DNA of 64,000 bases, from assembly GCF_002343915.1 (NCBI RefSeq), contig NZ_NETK01000001.1, positions 682,001 through 746,000 of the forward strand, written 5' to 3'. The notes below the pieces were generated by a model. The model had not been told where the DNA came from, made no database searches, and saw nothing but the letters and a program-made list of their open reading frames with translations. Source of the stretch: Nannocystis exedens (GTDB lineage: Bacteria > Myxococcota_A > Polyangia > Nannocystales > Nannocystaceae). Position 1 is the stretch's first letter; every line of letters starts with the position of its first letter. Of the stretch, positions 1 to 8,454 are shown one piece after another. Position numbers and translations under genes: made by a program.

Positions 1-838
1 ACATCATGCGCCGCGCGACCTCGAGGTCGCCGCCGTCGAGCGCCTTGAGGAAGCCGCGGGCCCGCTCCGCCGCGCGCGCGCTCTGCTCGGCGGGGGTGTC
101 CATCGCCGGGCGCTCGCTCAGCATCTGCGCCGCCTCGGCGATCGGGATCGCGTAGCCGCCGACGCGGTGCTTCCACGTCCAGCTGACGACCCCGACCACA
201 CGGCCGTAGCGGTCGAGCACCGGCCCGCCGCTCTGCCCGCGCCGCACCGCCTGCGACAGCCCGAAGAACGCCCCCGGCCCGACCGCGGGGTTGTAGACCT
301 CGAGCTCGCGGACGTTGCCGGTGCGCGCCACGAACCCGGTGGGCCGCTTGCCGCCCGCGCCCGCGGCCTCGTCCTCGCCCGGGCGCGCCAGCAGCAGCAC
401 GCGGTCCTTGGCGTGCAGGTACTCCTCGATCGGCGCCGAGCCGACTGTCGCAAGGGACAGGGACGGCAGCGGCGCGTCGACGTCGAGCTTGATCAGCGCG
501 AGGTCGCGGCTCGGGTCGATGTAGACGATGCGGACCGCGGCGAAGCTGCGCTGGGGCCGGAGCGCCGGGAACGTGACGTCCTCGATGTGGTCGGCGTCCT
601 CGATCACGTGGCGGTTGGTGATGAGGTAGCCGTCGGGATCGACCACGAACGCGAGGCCGCGGCCGACGTCGGTCGAGATCACCGCGACCGCGGCGGCCCC
701 CTTCTGCGCCACCGCCAGGTCCCCTTGCACGCGCCCGGTCTTGCCGCGCTCGAGCGTCACGTCGCCGATCGGACGGCTCGCGCAGCCCAGGGCGACGAGG
801 GCGGCGCAGAGCGACAGGATCCGGAGCGCAGCAGGCAC
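1..838 (-). CDS. Trypsin-like serine protease lipoprotein, 3' end outside the window
   Basis: Reads leftward out of the window, so the C-terminus is missing; 279 codons are visible. From a GTG start the first residues form a lipoprotein signal ending in LVALGC (Cys19), so the mature protein should be membrane-anchored. The catalytic triad of a chymotrypsin-fold protease is visible: His77 in TNRHV, Asp112 in SRDLALIK, and Ser203 in GQSGGPV. This resembles the protease domain of HtrA/DegP-type enzymes; whether a PDZ domain follows cannot be seen. The residues after about 230 look helical, not PDZ-like. A GGAGG lies only two bases before the GTG, which is unusually close, so the exact start is uncertain. 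Likely role is periplasmic or surface proteolysis; the substrate is unknown. Confidence 0.85.
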   Translation of the reverse strand, partial: MPAALRILSLCAALVALGCASRPIGDVTLERGKTGRVQGDLAVAQKGAAAVAVISTDVGRGLAFVVDPDGYLITNRHVIEDADHIEDVTFPALRPQRSFAAVRIVYIDPSRDLALIKLDVDAPLPSLSLATVGSAPIEEYLHAKDRVLLLARPGEDEAAGAGGKRPTGFVARTGNVRELEVYNPAVGPGAFFGLSQAVRRGQSGGPVLDRYGRVVGVVSWTWKHRVGGYAIPIAEAAQMLSERPAMDTPAEQSARAAERARGFLKALDGGDLEVARRMM

Positions 839-1287
839 AACCTCCAGGCTACGGCACGCCTCGGGCGCGGGCCAGCCCGGCGCCAAATCTCGTGTGGTGG
901 CGCCCACGGACGCGCTCCGCGGCCCGGGCGCGCCGCCGCGCGAACTTCAGCGTCCCTGCGGGCCGCCGCGGCCGAGCCCGCACCCGCCGTCGCGGCCACC
1001 GACATGTCACCTATCCCGAAGAACCTGTCCCAAAAGCCAGCACGAACATCGCCCGCGGAGGGCGCGCGGCGAGGTGGGGAGTGGGCCGAGATCCGGCCCG
1101 CCGATCCACGGGCAGCCTCGCAGATCATGAGTCGGCGTTCATCGAACGCGCCCACGCCCGCAATCGCGGAAAGCGGCACCCCTGTCGCTCCCGGCCCACG
1201 CGGCGGCGCATGCCCTGCCACACGCGCGCCGCCGGCCGCAGCCGAGATCGCCGCCGCACCGCTGTGATAGCGTGCGGTCGGACCCCT
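839..1287. other. Intergenic region between divergent genes
   Basis: About 450 bases with no convincing gene. It should hold the promoters of the protease lipoprotein (leftward) and the metalloprotease-like gene (rightward). The only distinct structure I see is a copy of the dispersed motif at 1001-1038, with GACATGTC followed 20 bases later by CCTGTCCC. Confidence 0.6.
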
Positions 1288-2733
1288 ATGACTCGCCCCA
1301 TCGCCTACATCTCGATCCCCTGCGCGCTCGCCCTCGCCCCGCTCGCCGCCTCGGCCGATCCCGGACAGCAGACCCTGTTCGGCCAGCCGGTGCAGGCCGC
1401 GCCCGAGCTCACCGAGGAGGAGATCGCGGCCCGCCGCGCCGCCTTCGAGAAGTACCTCGAGGACAACGACCTCATCCACGCCGGCAGCGTCGTGATGCCG
1501 CGGGCGATGGCCGAGGACGATCTCTCCGCCGGTCCGCGGCCGACGTACGCCTGGGACACCCCGCCGAAGCGCCACACCGTCTTCCTCAACTTCTTCGGCG
1601 GCGAGATGACGGGCGGCACCAACTCGGCGCTGATGGAGTCGCCGTGCATTCAGGGCGGCACGGTCCAGTACCCGCAGTTCCAGCGTTCGGAGCAGGAGGC
1701 GCTGGCGATCATCCAGGTGTTCAAGGACGCGATGGCCCCGTTCGGCGTGCGGATCGCCTACGAGAAGGCGCCGCCGAAGCACCTGCCGTACAGCATGGTG
1801 ATGATGGGCGGCAAGCCGCAGGTGATCGGCCTGCCCAACGGCGTGCTCGGCGTGGCCTGCAACCTCGACTGCGGCGACACGTGGTGGCGCGACACGACCT
1901 TCGCCTTCACCGAGGTCGCCGGCGACATCCAGGTCCTCGGCACCACCGCGTTGCAGGAGGCCGCGCACGCCTGGGGCCTCGACCACATCGACGGCGAGGA
2001 CAACATCATGTACCCGTACGCCACCTTCGGGAAGAAGGTGTGGGCCGACACCTGCACGGCCTACAACGCGGCGACCGGGCCGATCGGCTGCGAGTACGTC
2101 CACGACGAGTTCTGCGGCGAGAACGGCGGCGCGCAGAACGACGTCGCCGAGCTGATGGCCTACTTCGGCGCCAACTCGGTCGACGACGTGGCGCCGACCG
2201 TCACCCTGCTCTCGCCCGAGGACGGCGCGATGATCGAGCCCGGCACGGACGTGCTCGTCAAGGCCGAGATCAGCGACAACTTCGAGGGCTACGGCTGGCG
2301 CATGATGATCCCCGAGGCCGACATCGAGCAGCCCGCCTACTCCGGCGAGAAGCAGTGGTCGATCAAACCGCCCAAGGGCACATATACCATCCGCGTCGAG
2401 GCGCTCGACCACGACGGCAACATCGGCTTCGCCGAGGCCGTCATCCATGTCGGCGTCGAGCCGACCGACCCGACCACCGGCGGCGAGCCCACCACCGGCG
2501 GCGACACCTCCGACTCCACCAGCGGCGGCCCGGCTGGCGAGAGCGACACCGAGGGCAGCAGCGACGACAGCGGCTCGAACGTCACCGTCGGCCCGGCCAC
2601 CGCCACCGCGCCGATGGAGCCCGGCACCGACGAGAGCGGCTGCAACTGCGTGACCGCGCCTGTCTCTCGCGACATGTCCGTTTGGATGCTCGCCCTCGCC
2701 GGCCTCGGCCTCGTCCGCCGGCGCCGCACCTGA
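1288..2733 (+). CDS. Secreted metalloprotease-like protein with MYXO-CTERM-type anchor; first zinc histidine replaced
   Basis: 481 residues. A signal peptide covers residues 1-23 (cleavage near ASA-DP). The core holds QEAAHAWGLDH at 223-233 followed by NIMYPY near 240. This matches the zinc motif HExxHxxGxxH plus Met-turn of metzincins, except that the first ligand is Gln223. Residues 290-360 look like an Ig or cadherin-like domain, then a Thr/Gly/Ser linker (about 395-450), then a C-terminal tail with GCNC, a hydrophobic helix and RRRR, as in MYXO-CTERM sorting signals. The ATG at 1288 is chosen because it directly precedes the signal peptide; the frame stays open upstream to about 892. It may be an inactive peptidase or a family that uses Gln. 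The Smr gene follows 10 bases later. Confidence 0.75.
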   Translation: MTRPIAYISIPCALALAPLAASADPGQQTLFGQPVQAAPELTEEEIAARRAAFEKYLEDNDLIHAGSVVMPRAMAEDDLSAGPRPTYAWDTPPKRHTVFLNFFGGEMTGGTNSALMESPCIQGGTVQYPQFQRSEQEALAIIQVFKDAMAPFGVRIAYEKAPPKHLPYSMVMMGGKPQVIGLPNGVLGVACNLDCGDTWWRDTTFAFTEVAGDIQVLGTTALQEAAHAWGLDHIDGEDNIMYPYATFGKKVWADTCTAYNAATGPIGCEYVHDEFCGENGGAQNDVAELMAYFGANSVDDVAPTVTLLSPEDGAMIEPGTDVLVKAEISDNFEGYGWRMMIPEADIEQPAYSGEKQWSIKPPKGTYTIRVEALDHDGNIGFAEAVIHVGVEPTDPTTGGEPTTGGDTSDSTSGGPAGESDTEGSSDDSGSNVTVGPATATAPMEPGTDESGCNCVTAPVSRDMSVWMLALAGLGLVRRRRT

Positions 2734-2743
2734 CCCTGCGGCC

Positions 2744-3625
2744 ATGCCGCGTCGCCGACGTCCCGGCCGGACCGGAGCCTCGCCCCGGTCCGCGCCGCCG
2801 GAGCCGGAGGGCCGCCTGCGCGCTCCGCTGGCCGCCCTGTTCCCCGACGGCCTGCCCGCGCCGCCCCCGCCCGCGCCCCCGCCGCAGCCGCAGCCGCAGC
2901 TCATCAGCGAGCGTGAGCTGATGGCGCGGGCGTTCGCGGCCCTCGCCACCGGCGACCCGCTCGACTTCGACGCCCTGCGGGTCGTCACTCGCCTGCCCGC
3001 TGGGGCAGGTCTGAAGCGACAGGTCTCTGCGACCAGCTCGCCGCAGACGACGGGCTCGCAAGGACGACCGACCGGCGCCTCGCAGCCGGCGTCCCGGCCG
3101 GCTGCGAACAGCACGGCCGCGGACGCACGCTCCGCCGCTCCCGCCAGCGAGCGCGAGGACGCCGAGGCGTTCACGACGCTGATGCGCGCGCAGGGCGTGG
3201 CCCCGCAGCGCGCTGCCCCGCCCCCCACGAGCCCCGTCGCGGCCCTGCAGGGCCGGGCCTGGGCGGGCGCCGGCTGGCGCGACGACCCCGGCCGCACCCG
3301 CGAGCACGCGCGCGCGGCCGCCGAGCTGGTCGCCCGCGCCCGCCGCGGCCGCCTGCCGACCCTGCGCCTCCGGGGCCTGCGCCGCGAACCGGCCGTCGAG
3401 GCGCTGATCGCCTTCGTCGCCCGCGAACGCGCGGCAGGCAGCCGCTACGTCCGCGTCGTCACCGGCAAGGGCCTCGGCAGCCCCGGCGACCCCGTCCTCA
3501 AGGAAGCCCTGGCCGAGTGGTGCGCCTCGGTGGCCGGCGAGACCGACGTGGCCGCCTGGGCCCCCGAGCTCGACGTCCGCGGCGAATACGGCTCGGTCAT
3601 CCTCCAGCTGCGCCCGCGGGCGTGA
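2744..3625 (+). CDS. Smr-domain protein
   Basis: 293 residues. The N-terminal half is low-complexity, with Pro-rich and Ser/Thr/Ala-rich stretches. The C-terminal part from about 205 is an Smr domain: LRLRGL (in place of the usual LDLHG), a helix, then YVRVVTGKGLGSPGDPVLKEA with the conserved TGKG, ending in a beta-strand. Smr domains occur in MutS2 and in stand-alone nucleases that nick DNA or cleave RNA. Loss of the His in the first motif could affect catalysis. The stretch 2991-3035 carries a copy of the dispersed motif (CCTGCCC, a 3-base loop, then GGGGCAGG) inside the weakly conserved linker. It lies 10 bases after the previous gene and is probably co-transcribed with it. Confidence 0.75.
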   Translation: MPRRRRPGRTGASPRSAPPEPEGRLRAPLAALFPDGLPAPPPPAPPPQPQPQLISERELMARAFAALATGDPLDFDALRVVTRLPAGAGLKRQVSATSSPQTTGSQGRPTGASQPASRPAANSTAADARSAAPASEREDAEAFTTLMRAQGVAPQRAAPPPTSPVAALQGRAWAGAGWRDDPGRTREHARAAAELVARARRGRLPTLRLRGLRREPAVEALIAFVARERAAGSRYVRVVTGKGLGSPGDPVLKEALAEWCASVAGETDVAAWAPELDVRGEYGSVILQLRPRA

Positions 3626-3675
3626 CCCCGTGAAGCTGCCGGGCATCGTTCCGCGGCAGCACGAAAGATTCCCTT

Positions 3676-3732
3676 CCAGACATGCCCTCCACGCCATGTC
3701 CTCGGTGACATGCCTTTGCGAGCATGTCGAAA
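3676..3732. repeat. Dispersed-motif array between convergent genes
   Basis: Four copies of a CATG-centred word (AGACATGCCC, GCCATGTCCT, TGACATGCCT, AGCATGTCG) sit 12-17 bases apart, in a gap between two converging stop codons. Neighbouring copies can pair (for example CATGTC with GACATG around a six-base loop), so the array may act as a bidirectional terminator. It belongs to the family described in the findings. Confidence 0.7.
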
Positions 3733-3735
3733 CGG

Positions 3736-5022
3736 TCAGTCGTCGTCGTCCGCCTCGTCGCCGCCGGTCGGCTCGACGCGGACTCGGATCACGTGGCGCG
3801 CGTCGGCCTCGAGCACGCCGAAGCGCAGGCCCTCCCACACGAACACGGAGCCGGCGATCGGGATCTGGCCGGCCAGGTGCGTCAGCAGGTCGCCGACGCT
3901 GATCACCCCCTCGACGTCGGTCAGCTCGACGTTGAGGCGCTCCTCGACCCGCGTCAGGCTGTCCTGGCCCTCGACGATCACCGCCCCGCTGACGTCGGGC
4001 ACCGGGGTCAGCGGCGCGCGGTCGCTCTCGTCGAAGATCTGGCCGACGATCTGCTCGAGCACGTCCTCGAGGCTGACGATGCCGACCGCGTCGCCGGCGT
4101 CGTCGACGACGATCGCCAGGTGGACCCGCTGCTCCTTGAACCGCTGCAGGAGGTCGTGCAGCCGCATCGTCTGGCTGACGAACACCGGCTGGCGGACGAC
4201 CCGCGCCAGCCGCTCGTTGTCGGCCAGGTCGACGAGCTGCTTGATGTGCAGCACGCCCTTGATGTTGCCCGGCTGACCCTCGTAGACCGGCAGCCGGCTG
4301 TGACCCGAGCGCAGCGCCACCTCGCGCACCTGGGCGACGGTCCACGCCAGGTTGACCGCGATGATCCGGCTGGCCGGGATCATGATGTCGCGGACGATCT
4401 TGGCCTCGAAGCGGACGATGCCGGCGAGCAGCATCGCCTGCCCCGGATCGATCGAGCCCTCGCGCTGGCCGACCTGCACGAGGTAGCCGATGTCGTCGGA
4501 GGTCACTTTGCTGCCGCCCGACGCGCCCTCCTTCGGCTCGAAGCGCCGCACGATCACCCCCGTGACCGCGGTGAGCAACCACAGCGCCGGCGCCATGAGC
4601 TTGCTGAGCCCGCGCAGCACCCACAGCGCCGGCAGAGCCAGCCGCTCGGAGTAGATCCGGCCGAGCGCCTTCGGCGTGATCTCGCCGAGGATCAGCAGCA
4701 TCACCGTCGTCACGAACACCGCGACCCCGACCGCCCAGCCGCCCCACGGCCCGCCCTCGAGGTGACGGATCGCCAGCGCGGTCACCACCGCGCCCATCAA
4801 CGTGTTGGCGATGTTGTTGCCGACCAGGATGGTCGACAGCACCCGCACCGGCTCACGCACCCAGAACGCCGCCACGCGCCCCTGCCGCCCGCCGTCCTCG
4901 ACCAGGCGCTTGGCCTTGTGCGCGTCGAGGCTGGTGATCGCGGTCTCCGAGCCGGAGAAGAACATGCTCGCGGCCAGACACAGGACGACGATCAACAGCC
5001 CCAGGACGTCGGCATCGCTCAT
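3736..5022 (-). CDS. CorC/HlyC-family membrane protein (CNNM domain plus CBS pair)
   Basis: 428 residues. The N-terminal third is a CNNM (DUF21) membrane domain with several hydrophobic helices and the signature SGSETAITSL at about 24-33. A CBS domain pair follows (about 200-325; PASRIIAVN and LHLAIVVDDAGDAVGIVSLEDVLEQIVG), then a CorC_HlyC domain (about 335-420) before a short acidic tail. Such proteins act in the inner membrane in magnesium or cobalt homeostasis; older annotations call them hemolysins. Length and domain order are typical. It is transcribed from the same strand as the arginine genes, 52 bases downstream of the M20 peptidase. Operon membership is possible but not shown. Confidence 0.9.
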   Translation of the reverse strand: MSDADVLGLLIVVLCLAASMFFSGSETAITSLDAHKAKRLVEDGGRQGRVAAFWVREPVRVLSTILVGNNIANTLMGAVVTALAIRHLEGGPWGGWAVGVAVFVTTVMLLILGEITPKALGRIYSERLALPALWVLRGLSKLMAPALWLLTAVTGVIVRRFEPKEGASGGSKVTSDDIGYLVQVGQREGSIDPGQAMLLAGIVRFEAKIVRDIMIPASRIIAVNLAWTVAQVREVALRSGHSRLPVYEGQPGNIKGVLHIKQLVDLADNERLARVVRQPVFVSQTMRLHDLLQRFKEQRVHLAIVVDDAGDAVGIVSLEDVLEQIVGQIFDESDRAPLTPVPDVSGAVIVEGQDSLTRVEERLNVELTDVEGVISVGDLLTHLAGQIPIAGSVFVWEGLRFGVLEADARHVIRVRVEPTGGDEADDDD

Positions 5023-5074
5023 CGGCGCGTCCCGACGAATTTCTCACGAGACGCGAGACCTCTGCAAGCGGGCG

Positions 5075-6289
5075 TCACCGGAAGCAAGTACCGGCCTCTT
5101 CCGCGAGGAAGCACGCCAGCGCCGCAGTGCGACGGCGCAGGCTGTCGAGGCTGCACCACTCTTCGGTCTCGTGAAAGTGTTGCCCGTAAGGGCCGAGGCC
5201 GTCGACGCAGGGCACGCCGTCGGCCGCGAGCAAGTTGGCGTCGGACCCGCCGCCCTGGAGCGGGCACTCGCCGACTTGTAGGCCGCATGCCGCGGCGTAG
5301 GGCTCGTAGACCCCGCGCAGCCGCTGGCTCGCCGCCGACGCTTCCATCGGCGGGCGCGTGATGCCGCCGGTGACCTCGACGACGACCTCGCGCAAACGCT
5401 CGGGGACATCGGTGAGCCCGGCGAACGGCTCGCGCTGCAGCGCGTTCAGGAACGCGGCCACCCGCTCGGCGTCGGCGACCGTCTCGAAGCGCGCGTCGAT
5501 CTGGCACTTCGCGCTCGCGGGCACCGTGTTCTTGGCGGTGCCGCCCTCGATGAGCCCGACGTTGAGCGTGACGCCGCGCGAGTAGTCGGTGAGCCGCTCG
5601 ACGCGATCGACGAGCAGCGCGAGCGCGTGGATGGCGTTGACGCCCTTGCGATGGTTGTTGCCGGCGTGCGCCGCTCGACCGCGCACGGTGATCGTGAACA
5701 GCCCGCCGCCCTTGCGGCGGGTGACGATCGTGTCGCCCTCGCGGCCCGACTCGAACACCAGCGCGCCGGTCAGCTTCGGCGCCAGCTCGCGGTACATCGC
5801 CGCGCTGCTCGGCGAGCCGACCTCCTCGTCGCTGACGACGATGAAGCGCACCGGCAAGCCCGCCCGCGCCGGCGCCACCGCTCGCAACGCCCGCAGCGCG
5901 AAGATGACCGAGGTCAGCCCCGACTTCATGTCGAGCACGCCGGGGCCGCGGGCGACGTCGCCGTCGCGGCGGAAGCTCAAAAACCCGAGCGAGCGCGGGA
6001 ACACGGTGTCGATGTGCCCGACCAGCGCCAGCGACGGACCGTCGCCCACGCTCGGGTCGGCGTACACCCGGTGGTCGGCGAACCTGCCCGTAGGGTCAGG
6101 TACTTTGGTACAGGTGAGCCCGACCGCCGCGGCCGCCTCGTCGAGCGCGGCGGCTGCGATCTCGACGTCGTCGCGGGCGTAGGTGTGGCTCGGGAGGTCG
6201 ACCAGCCGCTGCAGCAGCGGCACCTGTTCGGTCTCGAAGGCGGCGTCGACGGCCGCGCGCAGGGCGGCGCCGAGGAGTGGGTCGCGCAT
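5075..6289 (-). CDS. M20-family metallopeptidase, possible N-acylornithine deacylase
   Basis: 404 residues. It shows the di-zinc M20 pattern: His92 and Asp94 in GHIDTVFP, bridging Asp120 in VLDMKSG, catalytic Glu155-Glu156 in SDEEVGSP, a dimerisation-domain His208 in RAAHAGNNH, and a late His in GQHFHET. GHIDTVFP is reminiscent of carboxypeptidase G2-like members. It lies 20 bases after argB in an argC-argB operon, so removing the acyl group from N-acyl-ornithine (the ArgE step) is plausible. Specificity cannot be read from the sequence and a general aminoacylase or carboxypeptidase remains possible. A dispersed-motif patch at 6081-6117 encodes residues near 60-72 without disturbing the fold. 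Confidence 0.8.
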   Translation of the reverse strand: MRDPLLGAALRAAVDAAFETEQVPLLQRLVDLPSHTYARDDVEIAAAALDEAAAAVGLTCTKVPDPTGRFADHRVYADPSVGDGPSLALVGHIDTVFPRSLGFLSFRRDGDVARGPGVLDMKSGLTSVIFALRALRAVAPARAGLPVRFIVVSDEEVGSPSSAAMYRELAPKLTGALVFESGREGDTIVTRRKGGGLFTITVRGRAAHAGNNHRKGVNAIHALALLVDRVERLTDYSRGVTLNVGLIEGGTAKNTVPASAKCQIDARFETVADAERVAAFLNALQREPFAGLTDVPERLREVVVEVTGGITRPPMEASAASQRLRGVYEPYAAACGLQVGECPLQGGGSDANLLAADGVPCVDGLGPYGQHFHETEEWCSLDSLRRRTAALACFLAEEAGTCFR

Positions 6290-6309
6290 GGGCCGCGAGT
6301 GTAGCAGCG

Positions 6310-7143
6310 TCAGGCGACCAGCACGGTGCCGACGCTGCCGGGCGTGGCCGCCTCGGCCTGCAGCGCGCCGGCGCTGGCGCCGAGGATGTGGACTGCGCCG
6401 ATCCCGAGGGCCAGGTTGGCGAGCGCCTCCTCGACCTTGGGGATCATGCCGCCGACGATCACCTTCATCTCGATCGCGCCGCGGGCCTCGGCCGCGCTGA
6501 GGCGAGCGATCCGCGTGGTCGGGTCGTCCTTGTCGCGCAGCACGCCCGGCACACCTGTCATGAGGAACAGGTGATCGACCTTGAGCGCGCCGGCGATCGC
6601 CGACGACACCGTGTCGGCGTTGATGTTGTAGACCGGGCAGGCGAAGCCCGCGGTCTCGAGCCCGACGCCGAGCGTGTTGATCACCGGCGTGTAACCGCCG
6701 GCCCACAGGTGCTCGATCAGCGCGGTGCGGATCTCGACGACGTCGCCGACGAGGCCGAAGTCGACCAGCTCCTCGCCGCCGCCGCTCACGCGCGTGGGCG
6801 GACGCCGACGCGCCGACACCAGGCCGGCGCTGACGCCGGAGATCCCGAGCGCGCCGCCGACCCCGGCCGCGAGCGCGGCGGCGACGACGTCGACCGAGAG
6901 CTCGCCGGCGAGGACGTACTTCATGACCTGGAGCGTCGCCTCGTCGGTGACGCGCCGGCCGCCGACCTTGACCGGCTGGAGCCCCAGCCGCTCCTGCAGC
7001 GCGTTGGCCTGCGGCCCGCCGCCGTGGCAGATGGCGAACTTCCACCCGGCCGCGGTGAGCCGGGCGACGTCGGCGAGCACCGCCGCCAGCGCGGGCGCGT
7101 CGGCGATGACCTCGCCGCCGAACTTGAGGACCGCCGTCGTCAT
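6310..7143 (-). CDS. argB: Acetylglutamate kinase
   Basis: 277 residues, amino-acid kinase fold. It starts LKFGGEVI (phosphate-binding Lys and Gly-Gly), then CHGGGPQANALQERLG (substrate loop) and GGRRVTDEATLQVMKYVLAGELS, and a later NINADTVSSAIAGAL with VDHLFLMTGVPGVL, all typical of ArgB. It phosphorylates N-acetylglutamate in arginine synthesis. The ATG overlaps the argC stop by four bases (ATGA), indicating translational coupling. Because ArgC here has some features of succinyl-pathway enzymes (see argC), the acyl group used in vivo is not certain. Confidence 0.92.
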   Translation of the reverse strand: MTTAVLKFGGEVIADAPALAAVLADVARLTAAGWKFAICHGGGPQANALQERLGLQPVKVGGRRVTDEATLQVMKYVLAGELSVDVVAAALAAGVGGALGISGVSAGLVSARRRPPTRVSGGGEELVDFGLVGDVVEIRTALIEHLWAGGYTPVINTLGVGLETAGFACPVYNINADTVSSAIAGALKVDHLFLMTGVPGVLRDKDDPTTRIARLSAAEARGAIEMKVIVGGMIPKVEEALANLALGIGAVHILGASAGALQAEAATPGSVGTVLVA

Positions 7144-8210
7144 GGCCACAGCCCCGGGGCGTCGATGCCGGCCGTCTCCGCGAGCCCGAGCATCAGGTTC
7201 ATCGACTGCACCGCCTGCCCCGCCCCGCCCTTGACGAGGTTGTCGAGCGCGCTGACGACCGCGAGCTGACGCTGGCCGGTCGCCGGATCGACCTGTCCCA
7301 AAGTCCAGGACAGGTCGACGTACATGCTGCCCTTGATCGCCACGACCTCGGCGCCGACCTTGCTGCCGAGCACGCGGACGAACGGGGCGTCGCGGTAGAA
7401 CTCGCCGTAGAGCGCCTTGACGTCGAGGTCGCCGGGCACCGGGACGATGCTGGTCGCCAGGATCCCGCGGACCAGCGGCGCCGACACCGGCACGAACGCC
7501 AGCGAGAACTCGCCGCCGTGGCCGCCGCGGCCGGCCGCGTCGCGCAGCGTCTGCTCGATCTCCGGCGTGTGCTGGTGGTTCAGCACCTTGTACGTCTTGA
7601 GGTTGCCGGCGCGCAGCGGGTGGTGCGTGCCGATCTGCGCGTACGCCCCCGAGCCGGACGAGCCGGTCATGGCGACGGTGTGGATCGCCCCGCGGAGCAG
7701 GCCGGCGTGGGCCAGCGGCAGCAGGCCGAGGGCGATCGCGGTGGCGAAGCAGCCCGGCGAGGCGACCCGGCGGGCCTCGCGGATCGCCGCCTTGTGCAGC
7801 TCGGGCAGGCCGTAGACCCACGTGCCGAGGTGCTCGGGGTGCGGATGAACGTCGCCGTAGAAGGTCTTGTAGGCGTCCTTGTCGCGCAGGCGGAAGTCGC
7901 CGGACAGGTCGATCACCCGCGCCGGCACCTCGGCCAGCTCGCCCGCCATGGTCGCGCTGACCTTGTGCGGCAGCGCGAGGAACACGACGTCGACGTCCCG
8001 GGCGGCCTCGGCCGCGGGGATGTTCTCGAACACCAGGCCGGTCTTGGGCAAGTTGCGGTGGACCGCCTCGAGCGGCTCACCGACCTGGTCGATGCTGGTC
8101 ACCCGGACCAGGTCGACGCCGGGGTGCCAACGAAGTAACCGGATCAGCTCGGCGCCGCCGTAGCCGGTTCCGCCAATAATCGTCACGCGTGGCCGCGAAT
8201 TCGTGGACAT
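7140..8210 (-). CDS. argC: N-acetyl-gamma-glutamyl-phosphate reductase
   Basis: 356 residues. It has a Rossmann motif IIGGTGYGGAELIRLL near the start, the catalytic Cys154 in SPGCFATA, and HQHTPEIEQ with GSSGSGAYA in the substrate domain, matching ArgC. It reduces N-acyl-glutamyl phosphate to the semialdehyde. It is first in the argC-argB-M20 operon. An 11-base perfect inverted repeat of the dispersed motif (7288-7298 with 7308-7318, TCGACCTGTCC and its complement) lies inside the gene and encodes conserved-looking sequence around DLSWTLGQVD. The YKVLNHQHTPEI segment resembles the ArgC branch seen in Bacteroidetes, where N-succinyl intermediates are used; that is a weak clue only. Confidence 0.93.
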   Translation of the reverse strand: MSTNSRPRVTIIGGTGYGGAELIRLLRWHPGVDLVRVTSIDQVGEPLEAVHRNLPKTGLVFENIPAAEAARDVDVVFLALPHKVSATMAGELAEVPARVIDLSGDFRLRDKDAYKTFYGDVHPHPEHLGTWVYGLPELHKAAIREARRVASPGCFATAIALGLLPLAHAGLLRGAIHTVAMTGSSGSGAYAQIGTHHPLRAGNLKTYKVLNHQHTPEIEQTLRDAAGRGGHGGEFSLAFVPVSAPLVRGILATSIVPVPGDLDVKALYGEFYRDAPFVRVLGSKVGAEVVAIKGSMYVDLSWTLGQVDPATGQRQLAVVSALDNLVKGGAGQAVQSMNLMLGLAETAGIDAPGLWP

Positions 8211-8322
8211 GGGGCCTCTGTGCCGGACTTCCTAGCAGATGCCCGTGACGCGCGCGATGTCCGGCCTCGCACCCGCACGACATCGGTGTCATGGCCTGTC
8301 GCGGCGGCCGGCGGGCCATGCC

Positions 8323-8374
8323 TGACAGCGATGTCATACCCGGGCGGAGCGGCGCCGCACCTGACAACCTGTCA
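8323..8374. promoter_or_regulatory. Pair of TGACA-TGTCA palindromes upstream of argC
   Basis: TGACA-GCGA-TGTCA at 8323-8336 and TGACA-ACC-TGTCA at 8362-8374, about 113-165 bases before the argC start. Two similar dyads 39 bases apart suggest a binding site for a dimeric regulator of the arginine operon. They do not look like the enteric ARG box, and they may instead be members of the dispersed-motif family, which shares the TGTC/GACA core. Confidence 0.4.
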
Positions 8375-8454
8375 TCAATGATCTCGGGAACTTGCCACCC
8401 TGGCTCGTGACCTGCACTCCTAGGTCGGTGTCGCCGGGGACAACGCCGACGACC

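Noticed and set aside
757..3297. A long open frame on the minus strand over the metalloprotease-like and Smr genes
   Set aside because: It lies opposite two genes with clear domains, and its residues are the Arg/Ala/Gly-rich mix expected of an antisense frame in GC-rich DNA; no domain is visible.
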